From Pardosa pseudoannulata (taxonomy: Eukaryota > Arthropoda > Arachnida > Araneae > Lycosidae), in assembly GCA_032207245.1 (NCBI GenBank), contig CM063509.1:10943314-11007313 (forward strand): a stretch of DNA of 64,000 nt, given 5' to 3'. Position numbers and translations under genes: made by a program. This document shows, piece after piece, positions 46,498-59,792 of the stretch. The notes under the pieces were generated by a model. That model saw only the letters and a program-made list of their open reading frames with translations, searched no databases and was not told the origin of the DNA. The stretch's first letter is position 1. Every line of letters begins with the position of its first letter.

Positions 46498-48452
46498 GAA
46501 AAATCCTTAAAAGTGGATGTTTAAAATTTTAGATTTCATATCAGTGCATTAAAAAGCAAAGTCAAAATACAGGGATGTTAGTGCTCCACATGTGTTATTA
46601 AATTCTTTCAACTCTCAGTGTTTTGATAGTTGAGTTATTTATAATTTTTCTTTACTGCAGATGTAGTTTGTTCTAATGCATGTGTTTTTTCTGACTGTTA
46701 ATTAGTTTGAACTCTATCTATATTTCCATAAGTTTGTCTCTTGTATTGGACTGAAACTATAAACTTGTAATGCTTCAAATCTTTAAAGACAAATATATTG
46801 ATAAGTGCCATATTATTAAACAAGAATTTTTTTTTAATTAAAAGATTTTCCTGGCAGTTTTAAGTAATTTATTTTAAAAAGTATTTATACTACTGTTGAT
46901 CAAGTTTTTTTTTTAATTCTGCTTGATTTTCTAAAATTTCAAAATTAGTAAAATTTTACAGTTTTTCTAAAAAGGGTTTTATGGTTATGATCTGCAGAGC
47001 TTCAATAAAAAGTAGGTAATTAAAAAGCACAAACTATGGCAATTGCTGTTTACATATAAAGAATCTTAAGTTTGATGCTTTTAACATGTCATCGTTACTT
47101 TTATTTCCTCATTTTATAATTCTAAAGTTGATCATTATTGTTTTAAAATAACATAAATAAAAAATTGCAATTTTATTTCTTTTCTAAACTATAGAGGCAC
47201 TTTAATTAACTTTTAGAATTTTGACAATGGTCAAATATTTCCCACTTCCTCTGCACATAAGAGATGCCACAAAAAATCCAACTATATTTCTAGTATCACC
47301 GTAAAATAACTCACATATTACTATTTGCTTCTGCTGAACATTTTTCAAGCGTATAGCATTTACTGAACATGTTTAGAGGTCTCTGCTAACTTCTGTATTT
47401 AAAAACCAGTAAGTACTTGGCTGGCAGATTTCATTATCATCCAGTTAGGTTCCCTTGATTTGCAGTTCATCTGTACTGTAGTAATAGATTTTAAAATGGG
47501 AAAATACTGATATGCTTTTGTAGAAGCCACTACAAAAATTATAAATTATACTTATGGCTCAGTTTTTTTTTTCTCTGATCTTTTAATCTAAGATTTAATT
47601 TCTGTAATAAACAGTATCGCCAAGTAATACTATTTTTAATTCTTTTAACAAACATTAAATTAATTTTGATATTCCAGACTGTATAACCAAAGAGATATGT
47701 ATAATATGCACTGTATATATTAGAAAACTTTGTTTTCTTTATATTTTCTTTTTCTATGTTTGAGTTTAAAATTAATCCTAGTTCCTTGTTCATGTATTTT
47801 TCCACAATTTTGAGTATTTGTGGTAAGAATCTGTTTAGACAGTTTATTCATTACCAAGGACCAAGGTTATAGGAAGTATTGCCAAAACTGCCTTTATAAA
47901 TATTTATTAAAACTATTATATAAATGAGATTTTTATTTACCAAAAACTTTATATGATTTTAATATTAGTATTCCTTTTTAATTTACAGAAAATTCATAAA
48001 TACATTTATCAGACAAAAATGTATTGGCAGTTTTTTAGAAACTGCATATAAAGATATAAAAAAAAATCCAAAATATAATGGCAGTTTAAAAAAGAACTCC
48101 ATTATGTTTTCAACTATTAATTATGCTGCAGTATATTTAAGGACTATGTTGTTCTAATCAGTTCATAAGATGTACTTGGGATCACTGTTGAATGTACTAG
48201 AAATGTTAATCAGTGAGAATAATATAATTTTGAATTCTCTGATAGGATAAGTCATTCTTTAAATAACTTTTTTTTTCCTTTTTTATGAGAAATGATTTTG
48301 CTTTTTTATTTCCTATTCTTTTATAATCAAGAAATATCTTTTTAGTTAGGGTTTTTACTGCTTGATTTATGCTTAAGGTGACTATAGTATGGGTATTATT
48401 TCTTTAGAATGCGTATAATTTTATTGATATTACTTTGTATATTTTTAAACTT

Positions 48453-48700
48453 TTATGACTTCATATCATTTTGTGCTATTTGTTTTGAAAAATGTTCCTT
48501 TGAATACGATATCTCTTGTATTTTGCCTATATTTTTTTCATATAGTTTTTGTTCCTTAATATTTATTTTAATTTCAGCTTGAAGACTTTGTTTATTTTGC
48601 TGTCTTAGTTTATATATTAAATAATTATGTTTTCCAATCAAAATTTCATTATTTATTATAGAATTTGATCTTGCTTTAAATTTTTGACTTTAAATGATAT
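48453..48700 (-). other. Candidate coiled-coil-like open frame (unassigned)
   Basis: The - strand is open for ~83 codons, ending at a stop at 48453. It includes LIYKLRQQNKQSLQAEIKIN and KLYEKNIGKIQEISYSKEHF, which looks like an amphipathic helix. The + strand is T-rich here, so the - strand is T-poor and stops are rarer, which weakens the case. No good acceptor is seen. Confidence 0.2.
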
Positions 48701-49205
48701 TTATGATTTATTTCTTTAGTGATGTTTGTGCAGCTGAAATTGTTATGTCCCAATTTTGTGATGTACATCATAAAAACATACATGTACTTTCATTCTGTAG
48801 ATGTTATATAATTCTGTAAGAAATGCCATGTGCTATGAATGAGTCATGTATAACTTATGTAATATTGTTTATATTGTATAACATTAGATTAAGATTCATA
48901 TTAGAAAGAATTGCTTTGTTCTGTTTTAATGCCATATTTATCAGTTTTTTAAAAATGCATCAAATGTTTGAAACAAGAAAATATTTTGCAGAAATCTTTG
49001 TTTAAGATATACTGTCTTTTTATTTGTGATTTGTTTTTTGTGTAAAATCTATTGTTGTTTTTTGTGTTAAGAATATTTTGCTTTTTCAGCTGTAAATGAT
49101 TTTTTAAATTATTGCTGTATATGTATTTTAACTTTATATAATTCTTATTTTTCAATTGTAGCAGTTTATTTTTCTAAAGTTGTAGCAAAAATCTACTCCC
49201 TAGAT

Positions 49206-49208
49206 AAG

Positions 49209-49269
<61 letters not shown>
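49206..49269. repeat. Oligo-T plus (GT)n microsatellite
   Basis: A T tract followed by ~19 GT units. Confidence 0.95.
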
Positions 49270-49271
<2 letters not shown>

Positions 49272-49915
49272 TAAGCTAGAAATACAGTTTTGAAATATGT
49301 TAACACACGCAATTAATACAACTTACCATGCATATATAATACAAACTCACATACATATATGTATATGTGTGTATACATGCACATGCACGCACACTAGAGT
49401 TAAAAAATTATACGCATTGATTGTCAGTGTTTTGAAGTATTGGAGAAAAATAGTCTTTCTAATTAATATATTCATGTCTTTTTTATTCAGGAATAATTTG
49501 TGTTATAATATCCTTTGAAATTTATTACTAATAGTATTCTATTATCTCCAATATTTTCCTCTATTTTATTGAAATTGAAAATCAAGAAAAAAAAAGATTC
49601 TATCACATTTTAAAATGTGTATTTTTTTTTAGTATAATCTTGTTATAATATTCATTTGTTCTCTTTTAATTTTTCAAAGAAAATTTAATTACTTTAGTTA
49701 TATTTAAAAACAATACTAAGTGCTGGTAGTGAGATGTGATACTATGTGTTTTAGTGCTTCAGTAAGATTTTCTGGAACATTTAAGGCTATATTTATATTA
49801 ATTATTTTCTTTGAACCTCAAAATAGTTTTTTTAGCAGGAGAAATGCTGTTATACAACTGTGATGACCAAAAGGCAGACTGCAAATGTATTTCATCTTGA
49901 TAATAATTTGATTTT

Positions 49916-49951
<36 letters not shown>

Positions 49952-50186
49952 TCATGCATTTAGGAAGAGTTTAACTGGTCATCATAATAAATTTGAATCA
50001 AAACTTGAGTTTTATATGCAAATATATACTCTTGAATTTTGAATCTTAAGTTTGTGAAATTATCTTCTTTCAAGTAAAATTGGTCAAATTAAAGTACAGT
50101 AACTGGTTTATTAATTTAGTGTTTGACTTTGCTTGTTTCTTAACTGATTTTAAGAAACCCTGGTACAATCTACAACTGGTTTCTTA

Positions 50187-50350
50187 ACAATGGCTGAATA
50201 GGTAGAGTGCTTCCTTTCTGTGTTCAAGTTTTCGATTTTGGATTCCACTGACAACTAACTATTCAGGATCAGCTTCAACAAATAAATAGGACACAGGTTT
50301 GAGAAGCCTTCATGTTGGGAAAAATTAATTGCAGCACTCTAAATGAAACC
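50187..50350 (+). repeat. SINE family 1, old diverged copy
   Basis: AATGGCTGAATAGGTAGAGTG (head), a decayed box B region and the GCACTCTAAATGAAACCAAA tail keep the family layout with many substitutions. Confidence 0.6.
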
Positions 50351-51959
50351 AAATTAAATTTAAACAAGTGTTTGTTTAACCACAGAACACTTTTACTCCA
50401 TAAACTTTGAATATGTATCAAAAAAATTTGAAAATATGAAAAAGTGATTCAAATTTTATCATAATTTTCAAGCTTTGTTTTTCAACATTGATGAATAGTG
50501 AGACAGTTGAATAGTAAGACAGAGAAATATAAAAGGTTGTCAAATATAAAAAAGAAAGTGAGAAGAGCTATTTTGCACCTGTTATCAGGCTCAAATATTC
50601 TTTATAATGAAAACTCTGACAATCTTCCTTTTAGTTTTATTTAATTAACTGGTTATTATTTGCTGCTGACTTACATGTAAATTGTTTCATATATTATTTT
50701 TAATATTTTATAATACAAAAATGTATTTACTGTTTTATTTTATAATTTTATTTATTTTTTCAAAATTTTGTAGTTGTGTTTTGGGATTCCATGTTAAGAA
50801 TTTCTAGTTAAGATGTAACATCAGAAGGGCATGCTTGACAATTTGTATAGATTATCTAATTTAATTTCTTGGATTTATAGATTGGTTGAGAATTTTTATG
50901 GTTTTTGTACCATCAAACTGATTTTTTTTTAAAGAGCAATGCATGTTTCACTTTAGTGATATGTAAAAAGTATCAGGTGAATAATTTTTAAGAATTTCAA
51001 AATTATAGATTAAAATTTCAACTGTATTTTTAGAAAAAGTTATAAATATACTTATAACTTTTAAAGATATTAAATTCTATAGACTTGCTAAAATAGTGAT
51101 ATCACTGGTTTTGGGATTAAATCAGTTTTATCAGAACTTTGTAAATATAACTTTTTAAAGATTTAGGTTATTGAAAAAAAAATCTTTAAAGGAAATAAAT
51201 CTTGGTAGGGTATTAGTATGTAAATTTTAATTTTAATTTTATTGATATTTCAAAATAATTGTTCAGTTTGAAAATTAAGGTAATTTTTTTCTCTAGAATA
51301 AAATTTAGTTGAAAAAATGATGAGCTAATTTTTTTTATTGTTTGTAATGAGTGTATAAAAATTTTATTTATTACAATTACTTGTTTCACTAAAAGTCAAC
51401 CAACAAACCAATGTTTCATAAAAAATTTTACTGGTACCTGTTTTTAAAAGTTGGCAACTATGGAAGGGACTTTCAAACTCTTGTGAAAGAATTTTCAACA
51501 AACTTTATTGTTTGCGTATATATGCTCAATAGAAACAAACATTGCTTTTAAGCATTTTTGTTTTGATATTTAAGTAATAATATGTACTTAAATTGCCATA
51601 GTATGTTTATTTTTATCTATTTATTTTTTATATTATTTTGGCATTCAAGTATAGTTCCTGTTTTATCCTGACCCCCATTACATACATTATAAATTGTCCA
51701 TCACTTTTAGAATAAATTGCACTGACATAAACTCATCATATTTATTAATAACAAATATTAAGTTTTTCATTCTAATTACTTGGGATTTACACATTTATAT
51801 CTTTTATTAAATAAATAAACCATATCTATTTGATTTTTTTTTAATTTATAAGTAATTTTTTTTTTTTTTAATCTGTTTTGACCTGAACTAAACAAGCTTT
51901 ATGTTTTGTGCAAAATTATGGTACTATAATTTTATGAACTGCATTTAATTTATTTTTTA

Positions 51960-52073
51960 GAATGAACTTGTATATTGTCTAAGTATTAATTCTCAAGAAT
52001 TTTTACCTCAGTTGGCCGTAAGATTGATTACCAAGTTATTAAAGGCTGATTCCGTAAAATGTAATTTATTATA
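51960..52073 (+). other. Candidate terminal coding exon (unassigned)
   Basis: After a good acceptor (AATTTATTTTTTAG) an open frame of 37 codons begins NELVYCLSINSQEFLPQLAV and ends at TAG 52071-52073. Its residue composition is less biased than surrounding random frames and resembles a helical repeat. No partner exon was recognised upstream. It could be the last exon of another + strand gene, an alternative end, or chance. Confidence 0.25.
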
Positions 52074-52760
52074 GATTTTACTTATTCATTTTGTGTTACA
52101 CAATCTTCTTAAATGTTTTTAATTTTCTTTATGAGAGTAATGCATAAAAATTTAGAGGTATTGCAATATTTCTGCAAGAAATATTTCAATACCCTTAATC
52201 AGGGTTGCCTTTTTTTTTCCCCTGACAGCTTTTGGTAGTTAAGTGTGGTTTAAACTATCACATCAGAAACCTTAAATATTGCTGTTTGTAATACTATAAA
52301 TATTCTTATAACAAAGCATTGCATATATTATTTAACTTATTAGTAAGTGGGAAATATTAATGCAAATTTTCTTATTTTAAACAAATATGGTCAGTTATAT
52401 GCTATATTTTTTTGTACCATACATGTTGTCTAGAAAAAAGAAGAAGGGAAAAATAATTTTAGTATGCATTTAATATATTCTAAACAAAATATTAAAATTA
52501 TAAATTATCAATATGCATAAAAAGTTAGAACATTTCTTCTATTGCTTGTAAGCTTTAAGTATAAGAATGTAAAATAGGAGTAACAAATTATCTAAATGTT
52601 TTATTTCAAAATTGTTCTAAGAGAAATAAGATTAATAGAAAATAGCCTTACTCTTTGTAGTAGATTATCTTATCTAACCTCATTCTTTTCTTTTATGTTT
52701 TGATTAATTTATTTCTAACAGTTATGTAATTGTATATTTAGTTCATTGCAAAATAACTGT

Positions 52761-52924
52761 TATGGCTTGAATGGGTAGGTTGTTACTTTTCGGAACTGGA
52801 GTTCATACGTTCAAATCCCACTGCTGGCATGGATATTTGTAGCAGTTCAGATTCGTCTTTAAGCAGTATTTATTGGTCTTGTTAGCTTGTGTGTTGTAAA
52901 ATAGTTGACCATAATGCTCTAAAC
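52761..52924 (+). repeat. SINE family 1, copy interrupted at its 3' end
   Basis: CGGAACTGGAGTTCATACGT, TTCAAATCCCACTGCTGGCA and a body matching 19131-19308. The 3' tail is split by the hAT element at 52925-53398. Confidence 0.78.
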
Positions 52925-53398
52925 CAGGGGTGAGCAAACTACGGCCCGTCTAAAGGTTTTATCCGGCCCGCGGATAGAATTTTAAGTTGCCGGTCCGAGG
53001 CAAATTGAAAGAAATATATAGTTATACATTATATAGCCATCTCCTTTGCTTAAATATTATATCCCAAATTTATTATATCACGCCCAGAAGATCAGCGGTA
53101 TATTCGCTTCTTATATGTGAACAAGTGTGTTCAACTTTGAACCTTAGAAAGTATCATTTCAGAAGTAGACTGACAGATGAGCATTTAGTCTCGTTCCTTA
53201 AAATCAGTATTCTCACTTCGAACCTCAGTATAAGGAACTTTTAAAAATGAAATCACAACTTCATTCATCTCATTAACGTATTTAAACCGTTAGGTGCTTG
53301 TATATTGTTTTTAAAATTTTAGAAAAATTTATCTTGGCTCGTCAAATCTATTTTCTTTCGATTTTTGGCCTGAGGCCGAAAAAGTTTGTCCATCCCTG
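52925..53398 (+). mobile_element. Deleted hAT element with transposase C-terminal remnant, copy B
   Basis: Ends CAGGGGTGAGCAAACTACGG and, reverse-complemented, CAGGGATGGACAAACT. The + strand (frame 52987-53244) contains [19 protein letters not shown], matching copy A (31394-31825). It inserted into the 3' end of a SINE (52761-52924), whose last bases continue after 53399. Confidence 0.8.
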
Positions 53399-53478
53399 AC
53401 CTGAACCAAAAAGAAAATAAGACCAATATAAAAATATTCAACATAGTTATTTTCCATATAACACCCTTTCTTTTATTT

Positions 53479-53657
53479 GCCAAATAATGGTGAAATGGTA
53501 GGGTGCTGCTCTTTGGTACTGGAGTTTTCAGTTTTAAATTCTGCTGCTATCATTAATATTCTTAGCTATTTTGAATCACCTTTAAACAGTAGGTCTTGGT
53601 CTCCTTAGTCCTTGTGTAGCAAAACAGTCAACTGCAGTGCTCCAAATCAAACCAGCC
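53479..53657 (+). repeat. SINE family 1, diverged copy
   Basis: GGTACTGGAGTTTTCAGTTT, AACAGTAGGTCTTGGTCTCC and the TGCTCCAAATCAAACCAGCC tail match the family; box B has decayed. Confidence 0.72.
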
Positions 53658-55169
53658 CTTTCTTTTATAACTTAATTTTTGAGAATTTTAACCACATTTT
53701 CATTTTTGTCATGTCGAAAACCAGTTTTAGATGTTAAAAAAATCAACCCTGATTTAAATGAATAAACATTTGTTAATTCTTTAATAGAAGAAAAATATGG
53801 TAATTATAAAATATATATGCTATTTTCTTATGTCATGGGAAATGTGCAAAAAGCAATCAAATATGCATTATTTTGATATTCATTGAACTGTATAAGGAGA
53901 AATATGCCATACATTATATATTTAAATGTATTTTATATGAATCATTTGGCACTTAGCATTTAAAAACAAATAAAAATTTTCAAAATACATCACATATCAC
54001 TAAATTTGTACTTTATCGTCAAAATAAAGGGAAGTTTCTATGAAGATAAATTTTTGTTCTAAACAAAAATTGTATTATTTAGAAAAACTGTTTTATAGTA
54101 GTTATCACCAGGAAATTATAAAAACATGCACTTCGTTTTATAAAATTATTTTCCTTTCAATATATCATAGTAGTTATATATTTCTAACTTTTATTATTCT
54201 GAATTTAATTGTATATAAAGTACTGTTTTTAAAAGTAAATTCACCAGTTAAACATATGATGTTTCTTTCTTAGCAAATATTTATAAAAGTTGTAAAAAAG
54301 CATATACATAAATTTTTTCTCTTTAATTAACTTTTAGTATGATGTATATCAGAATTTGTCTTTGCAATAATAAACCAAATCAGTTAACATTAAAAAATAG
54401 GGAAATATATATTTTATATTTAAAAGAAATTATTTCTGTAGAGAACATATTTTGGAGATTTTAGCTTTCGAAAAGTATTTTTCTAATTTTAAGACTTGAA
54501 ATATATCATATATCATGTATCATATTTTCTCCAGTATGAATTTTAATGAAGAGCATATGAGTAATTTGTATTCAGTAAATATTTTATATATATATAAATA
54601 TTTGAACATAGTATAAAATTGCTTGTATTCAAAGTCCTTTAAAATTTAGTATTTATTCATTTCTGTAAAAATGTGCATTATAAATTTTGAATTGAAATTA
54701 ATTTATTTTTTATTTGTTATTTAACAATGGCTAAAATATGAAGTAAATATTTTATACATATAACTAAGTGATTGCTTCTATTAAAAGTCATTTAAATTCT
54801 AGCATTATCTGTTTATTCTTAGCATGAATTATAAAATTTGCATAGAATTTTTTTAATTATTTAATAATGGGTAAATTATACTGATTCAGAATATGATGTA
54901 TGTACAACTGTATTTTCTGTTTCATAGATTCTTAAGATTTTTAAGCTGTTCAAAATTCGAGAATGATCACTTTTTGTTTTTACATCAATGCAAATTTAAA
55001 GTATAGTATACAAGAAAAAAAAATTTCTCTAAAAAAAGTTTAGAATATACTTTAAAAATATTTTTAATACCTAAAAACTTCATATATGAATAAATAAGTA
55101 AATGTATAAGTGAATGCATAAATAAGTAAAAAAATTAAAAAAATAATTGATGTAATAAAAAAATTCCTT

Positions 55170-55200
<31 letters not shown>

Positions 55201-55984
55201 TTTGTTAGTGGATTTATTAAGTGAGAATTTGAGATTTTTGTATAACAGCAATAAAATTTAATAATAAAATTTTAAATTTATGTTGAATATTTTTTACCCT
55301 TAAATTGGTGTAAATATGACTATAGCTATTAATTCTAATTATTCCAATTGTTTAAAAGCTTTTGTAAAAAAGCCTTAAATTCCGTAAGTTTTTCATTCAT
55401 CTGTATGTATGCATATATATATAAATATGATGACTGTAATACACTTTAAAAGTCTGAAGTAAACAAATTTTTAGTGTCAATTTGTTATAAAATTAGTTGT
55501 TACATGAAGTTGAATGCAGTTTCTTGGTGTTAAGGTAAGCATTTTAATTTTCTTATTATATATATTTAAATGTCCTTATATCTTTTCAGTAAATTTGTTT
55601 ATTGTGTTTTGGTATTGATGGCTAGAAGCTGTTTACACTACTGCTTATATACCACTACAGCTCAGGTTGCTTCACCTCTGCATAGAGATAGTGCATATTT
55701 CCTGATGTGTAAATATGTTACCCTCCCAAAATTTGTGCATATTTGCTTTTATAGATATTTAACAGTGATAACATCCAAAAATATAATTCAAACTTTCAAA
55801 ATATGATGATCCAAATTATTGCTTTCCAAATATGAGCATATATTATGAAAAAACAAACAGTCAGTAAGTATATATTTATTTTTCGCGTGAGATTATAGTT
55901 TTTATTCATATAAAGTTTCAGTTGACTGTATGTCTTCTATGTCTTTTACAATGAATTTTTAAATGAATTACCATGTAGATTCTC
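53658..55984. other. AT-rich intergenic sequence
   Basis: Contains the 54567-54868 duplication, short TAAATAAG-type repeats (about 55085-55135) and an oligo-T tract. No gene recognised. Confidence 0.55.
54567..54868. repeat. Direct tandem duplication, ~175-bp period
   Basis: GTAAATATTTTATA ... ATTATTTAATAATGG-type sequence occurs at about 54575-54728 and again at 54742-54868 with moderate divergence. Confidence 0.6.
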
Positions 55985-56447
55985 AGTTTCTTCTTTTTCT
56001 AAAGCACTACAGCCTGTTACAGGCCAAGGCTGTCCTAAGCAGTTTTTTCCAGCCGTTCCTATCTGCAAGGCTCCTCCAGTTTCCCTTTTTGACAGTAGTC
56101 AAGTCCCTCTCTACTGAGTCAAGCCACGTAATTGGTGGTCTTCCTCTGCCCCATGGGATTAGTGAAAGTGAGCTGTTTTACTGGGTTTATGTCATCGAGT
56201 CGGAATAGGTGTCCAAGCCATCACAGTCTATTGATTTTTTATGACTTTAACAACATGAGGTTGCTTATATTTTTTATAAATTTCAAAATTGAATAAGGAT
56301 CTCCAAAAATTATTCTCTTGAACTGCACCAAATATTTTTCTTAAGATTTTCCGTTCAAAAGTCAGCAATTTGGTTATTGCCCAGCATTCACTTCCATAGA
56401 GCAGAGAATAGGTCGAAGTAGAGTTTTACAGATGTTAATAGATTCTC
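55985..56447 (-). pseudogene. LINE (non-LTR retrotransposon) reverse-transcriptase C-terminal fragment
   Basis: Read on the - strand with frame breaks it gives LLRPILCSMEVNAGQ, NGKS then EKYLVQF, WLGHLFRLDDINPVKQLTF, NPMGQRKTTNYVAWL-like sequence and NWRSLADRNGWKKLL. This is the conserved tail after the RT domain of jockey/RTE-type LINEs (pattern L.RPIL..GSE.W, RLRWLGH..R, P.G.R..GRP, W.....DR..W). It is a dead fragment: no RT core, endonuclease or ORF1 is seen nearby. Confidence 0.72.
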
Positions 56448-57189
56448 AGTTTAGTGAGTGTAAGTTATCTGCTTGCCTATTTAAGTGGACCTATAAAAAA
56501 TTAATTCTTTTATATGATAGTTGTATGAAAGATCCTTCACTTCAATTTAAAACAATAACAATTTATTCACATAAAAATATATAGATTATATATAAATATA
56601 TGTAATTTACTAATTCAAACCATCTACAAAGTAATAACTGCCTGATTGGTATTGCAATTTCTGCCAGTCAGTAATCTATTATTATTATTTTTTTTTTTTT
56701 TTTTTTTTTTAAGGAAGAAAAGAGAGGTCTATTTTCTTGATGAATCTCTAAGGCCCTCTTTTTCTTTTTAAATTTTCACCCATTCCCTTGTTTGAAATTA
56801 TTTTGTAAGATCTACCTCTCTTCAGTTTGTTTGCATATCCTGATATCATGGGGATTGCTGCTATTTTCGGGTACAGTGCATAGAGTGCACTTGTTCACTA
56901 GATAGATGCAAACAAATAAAAAGTCAAGCAAGTATGTGGCATCGGCACTTTCAACTAGCCCCTGGAAGCTCAATAAAAAATCAATTGTTCCTTCTATGAG
57001 ATATGAGCAACTGCCATTAACAATAACAAAAAAAAATGTTTTTTCTTCTCTGTGCTGTTCTGTAGTCCCAAGTATATGGTTGCCATTTAAATGTTCTTAG
57101 TACCTCAAAAGGATCACTTTGGTCACAAGTGATCTATGTTATGCAGTTGTGTGCATCCAAACTCTACAGTTGTTCAATTGCAATTTATT

Positions 57190-58035
57190 CGGTGATGTTT
57201 TTGAAAAGCTATCAAACTGATATCAGGTGGTAAATACAGTGAAAAACCATGTGATTTTCCTCTGTGATCAGATCTGTTGTCATTACCATTTCTTCCCAGT
57301 GGACTTTGCAGTCCCAGAATCTATCTGCTGTTAAAGTCTTAAAAGCAGGAAAAATAACTTGAGTCCCAAAGGAGGCATGTTGCAAGGCTGTATGCTAAAA
57401 CTTTATGAGGAGTCAACTGAAAATCATTTGGTGATGTTTTCAAAGGATAATCAAAAGGACATCAAGTGATAATGATATTCTATTTTAATACTTGCGGGAT
57501 TTAAAAGTATATTTTTCAATAACTGATGAAAAATCCTAAGGAAAAGGAGTGCACACAATAATTTTAGCTTCATATCAGAAATTAAGGTTAAATGGATGCT
57601 AGAAAATTAAATACAGCATTCCTAAACTGAAATTAATCTATCAACAACTACTATCAGAAGTTATATATTCTTTGTGGGGATAAAACATAGTTAACGTTAA
57701 AATGCAGGCGGTTGTTAAGCTTGCATAGTGTGGAAAACAATTTCCAGGAAAGGACATTAAAAATTGGCAATTATTGCCAAAAATTTAACTTCTTCACTTA
57801 AGAAGACTTACTGGTTAAAAGAACTTTGGGTCAAAATGCTGAATTTGATAACCAATCAAAAGATAGTAATAAAAATTTCTTCTGTCTGTCATTAGTAAAT
57901 GAAGTTTATAATCATATGTCCATAGTGAAACGTAATTAAAACTTAAATGCAGATTCATGTTTTTGCAAGTATGTTATGCAGTTTCCAGGAAAGTGCATTA
58001 GAATTTGGTAGTTATTGCCAAGAATTTAGCATTCC
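57190..58035. repeat. Diverged repeats with ~240-bp spacing
   Basis: GGTGATGTTTTTGAAAAG...ATCAGGTGGTAA (57193) recurs at 57431. Separately, TTTCCAGGAAAGGACATTAA...TTATTGCCAA (57742) recurs at about 57983. Both pairs are spaced ~240 bp, suggesting an old tandem array. Confidence 0.5.
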
Positions 58036-59792
58036 TGCTAAATGGGAATTTTGCTGAATTATTGATTAAAAATACTACCTTTATTGGAAGAGTTATTCAT
58101 ATTTTCAATTTCATAGAGTGCTTATATGAAACGAGATATTTTGATATTTGGCATTATTACTAAAACTGGCATTGCATAATCAAGTTAGTAATATATGTTA
58201 TTAATTCAGTGAATCTTTTTACAAATAGTGAAAAACATTTGTTTTTCAAAGTATATTCACATGGGAAGGTAAATGAAATAAAGGTTTTAAATATTTAGAT
58301 GTGCCTATTTGTTAGAATGTCATATTTAAATAAGATTCAATTTTAATTTAACTTTTTTAATGGTTATAAAAATTATTATTGAAACAACAAAAATCAAAGT
58401 AACACTTTAATATCAAATAGGTTTTGCTGTTTTGTATAAATATACAAGATGTTAGTTTTAAATCATAAAGAGAATCCTTTACACATAAAACAATTTAAAG
58501 ATTTTAACTTTGTATGTTATTGTGCCATTCATCCATTCACCTCATTTTTGGAAAGCATTTTTTCGTTTAAGTTTTCATAAGCATTGATGTTATCATAGGT
58601 TTGGATGTAATACATTAAATTTACTAATAGAGGAAATGTTCTGAGCTTTCTCTGTGTGTCTCATTGGTGTAATTAAAAAAAAAGTATTTTTCAGTGTTTT
58701 GCCTCAACTTATGCCTTCCTAAAATGTATTTACAGTATGAATGAATATATTTTTTCATTTTTAGTAGCGAAAGAAAAAATATGTTCTGTATGTAAAATTT
58801 TAAGTTCTGTGTTGTTATCAATAGATGAATAGAATTAAACTATAATAGTTTATCTTCTAGAGTATTTCTGTAATATCGTAAATAATGCCATATTTTTGAA
58901 ATCCTAAAATTGATTTCTTGTGATACTAAAGCTCTCTTTCGCTCTGTGTATATACATATATATCTATACTGATAGATGTAAACATTTGTCTTATTGATAT
59001 CTGTTTATTACAAATGGTTACTCACTAATTGTGTTAATAACTTTTCAGTAAAAATTAAAAATATGTTAGCATATGTTCCAATATAATATCTCTATAATTT
59101 GTAAAACTTAAATTAAAAATTATGACATTCTTGAAACATACATTTTCTCTGTTTTGTATAGGTTGCTAATAAATAGTGCCTATTGGTTTTTATCTGTTTT
59201 TAAGATTTTAAATTACAATTTTCCATTCTTTAGTTCATTGCTTTTTTATGCTTTGGGAAAATAATCCGTTTTTATTCTGTTATTTTCCCTTATCACCTCA
59301 CTTTACCCTTCCTAATACTTAAGTTTCTGACTAACCCAACATGACTTGATTTTAAAATTCCACTGCAGGAAAAAATTAAAAAAAAAAACTTTTATTCAAA
59401 TACCCTATATTCAAATGTAACTTAATGTATTCTCTGAATTTTTAAAGTGTTTTAGTAAGGGAAATATATGCCATTTGCAAAACATAGCATGCAATATAGT
59501 ATAAAAAAATTATTATGGTCTAGAAATATTGACCTGTATTGGAAAGACTTGATCTAAAGATGATGGTTTTGCAATTAGTTGTTTATATATCTATTAAAAA
59601 ATTATATTTATTTCCTTTTCTTTTTTATTTTGTACCCATCTTACATTCAGTCTGTTGTCTAAGTGACATGCATAAGAAGTTAATTTTTTTTTTCAATTCA
59701 GATTTATTAGTTAAGTGATGAATATTTTTCATAAAATGTATTGTAAAGATGTCTAATTTATGGATTATTCTGCACTCTTTTTTTATATAGAT
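58036..59792. other. AT-rich intergenic sequence
   Basis: No gene, element end or structured repeat recognised. Confidence 0.55.

Larger units (their letters stand above)
45100..50186. other. Gene-poor T-rich flank
   Basis: Downstream of the BLTP3-like stop. The + strand is T-rich with long oligo-T tracts. It may include the 3' UTR. Several 60-88-codon frames on both strands have no recognisable product. No transposon ends seen. Confidence 0.5.

Noticed and set aside
47539..47805. 88-codon - strand frame rich in Lys/Asn/Ile
   Set aside because: Composition artefact of a T-rich + strand; no recognisable domain.
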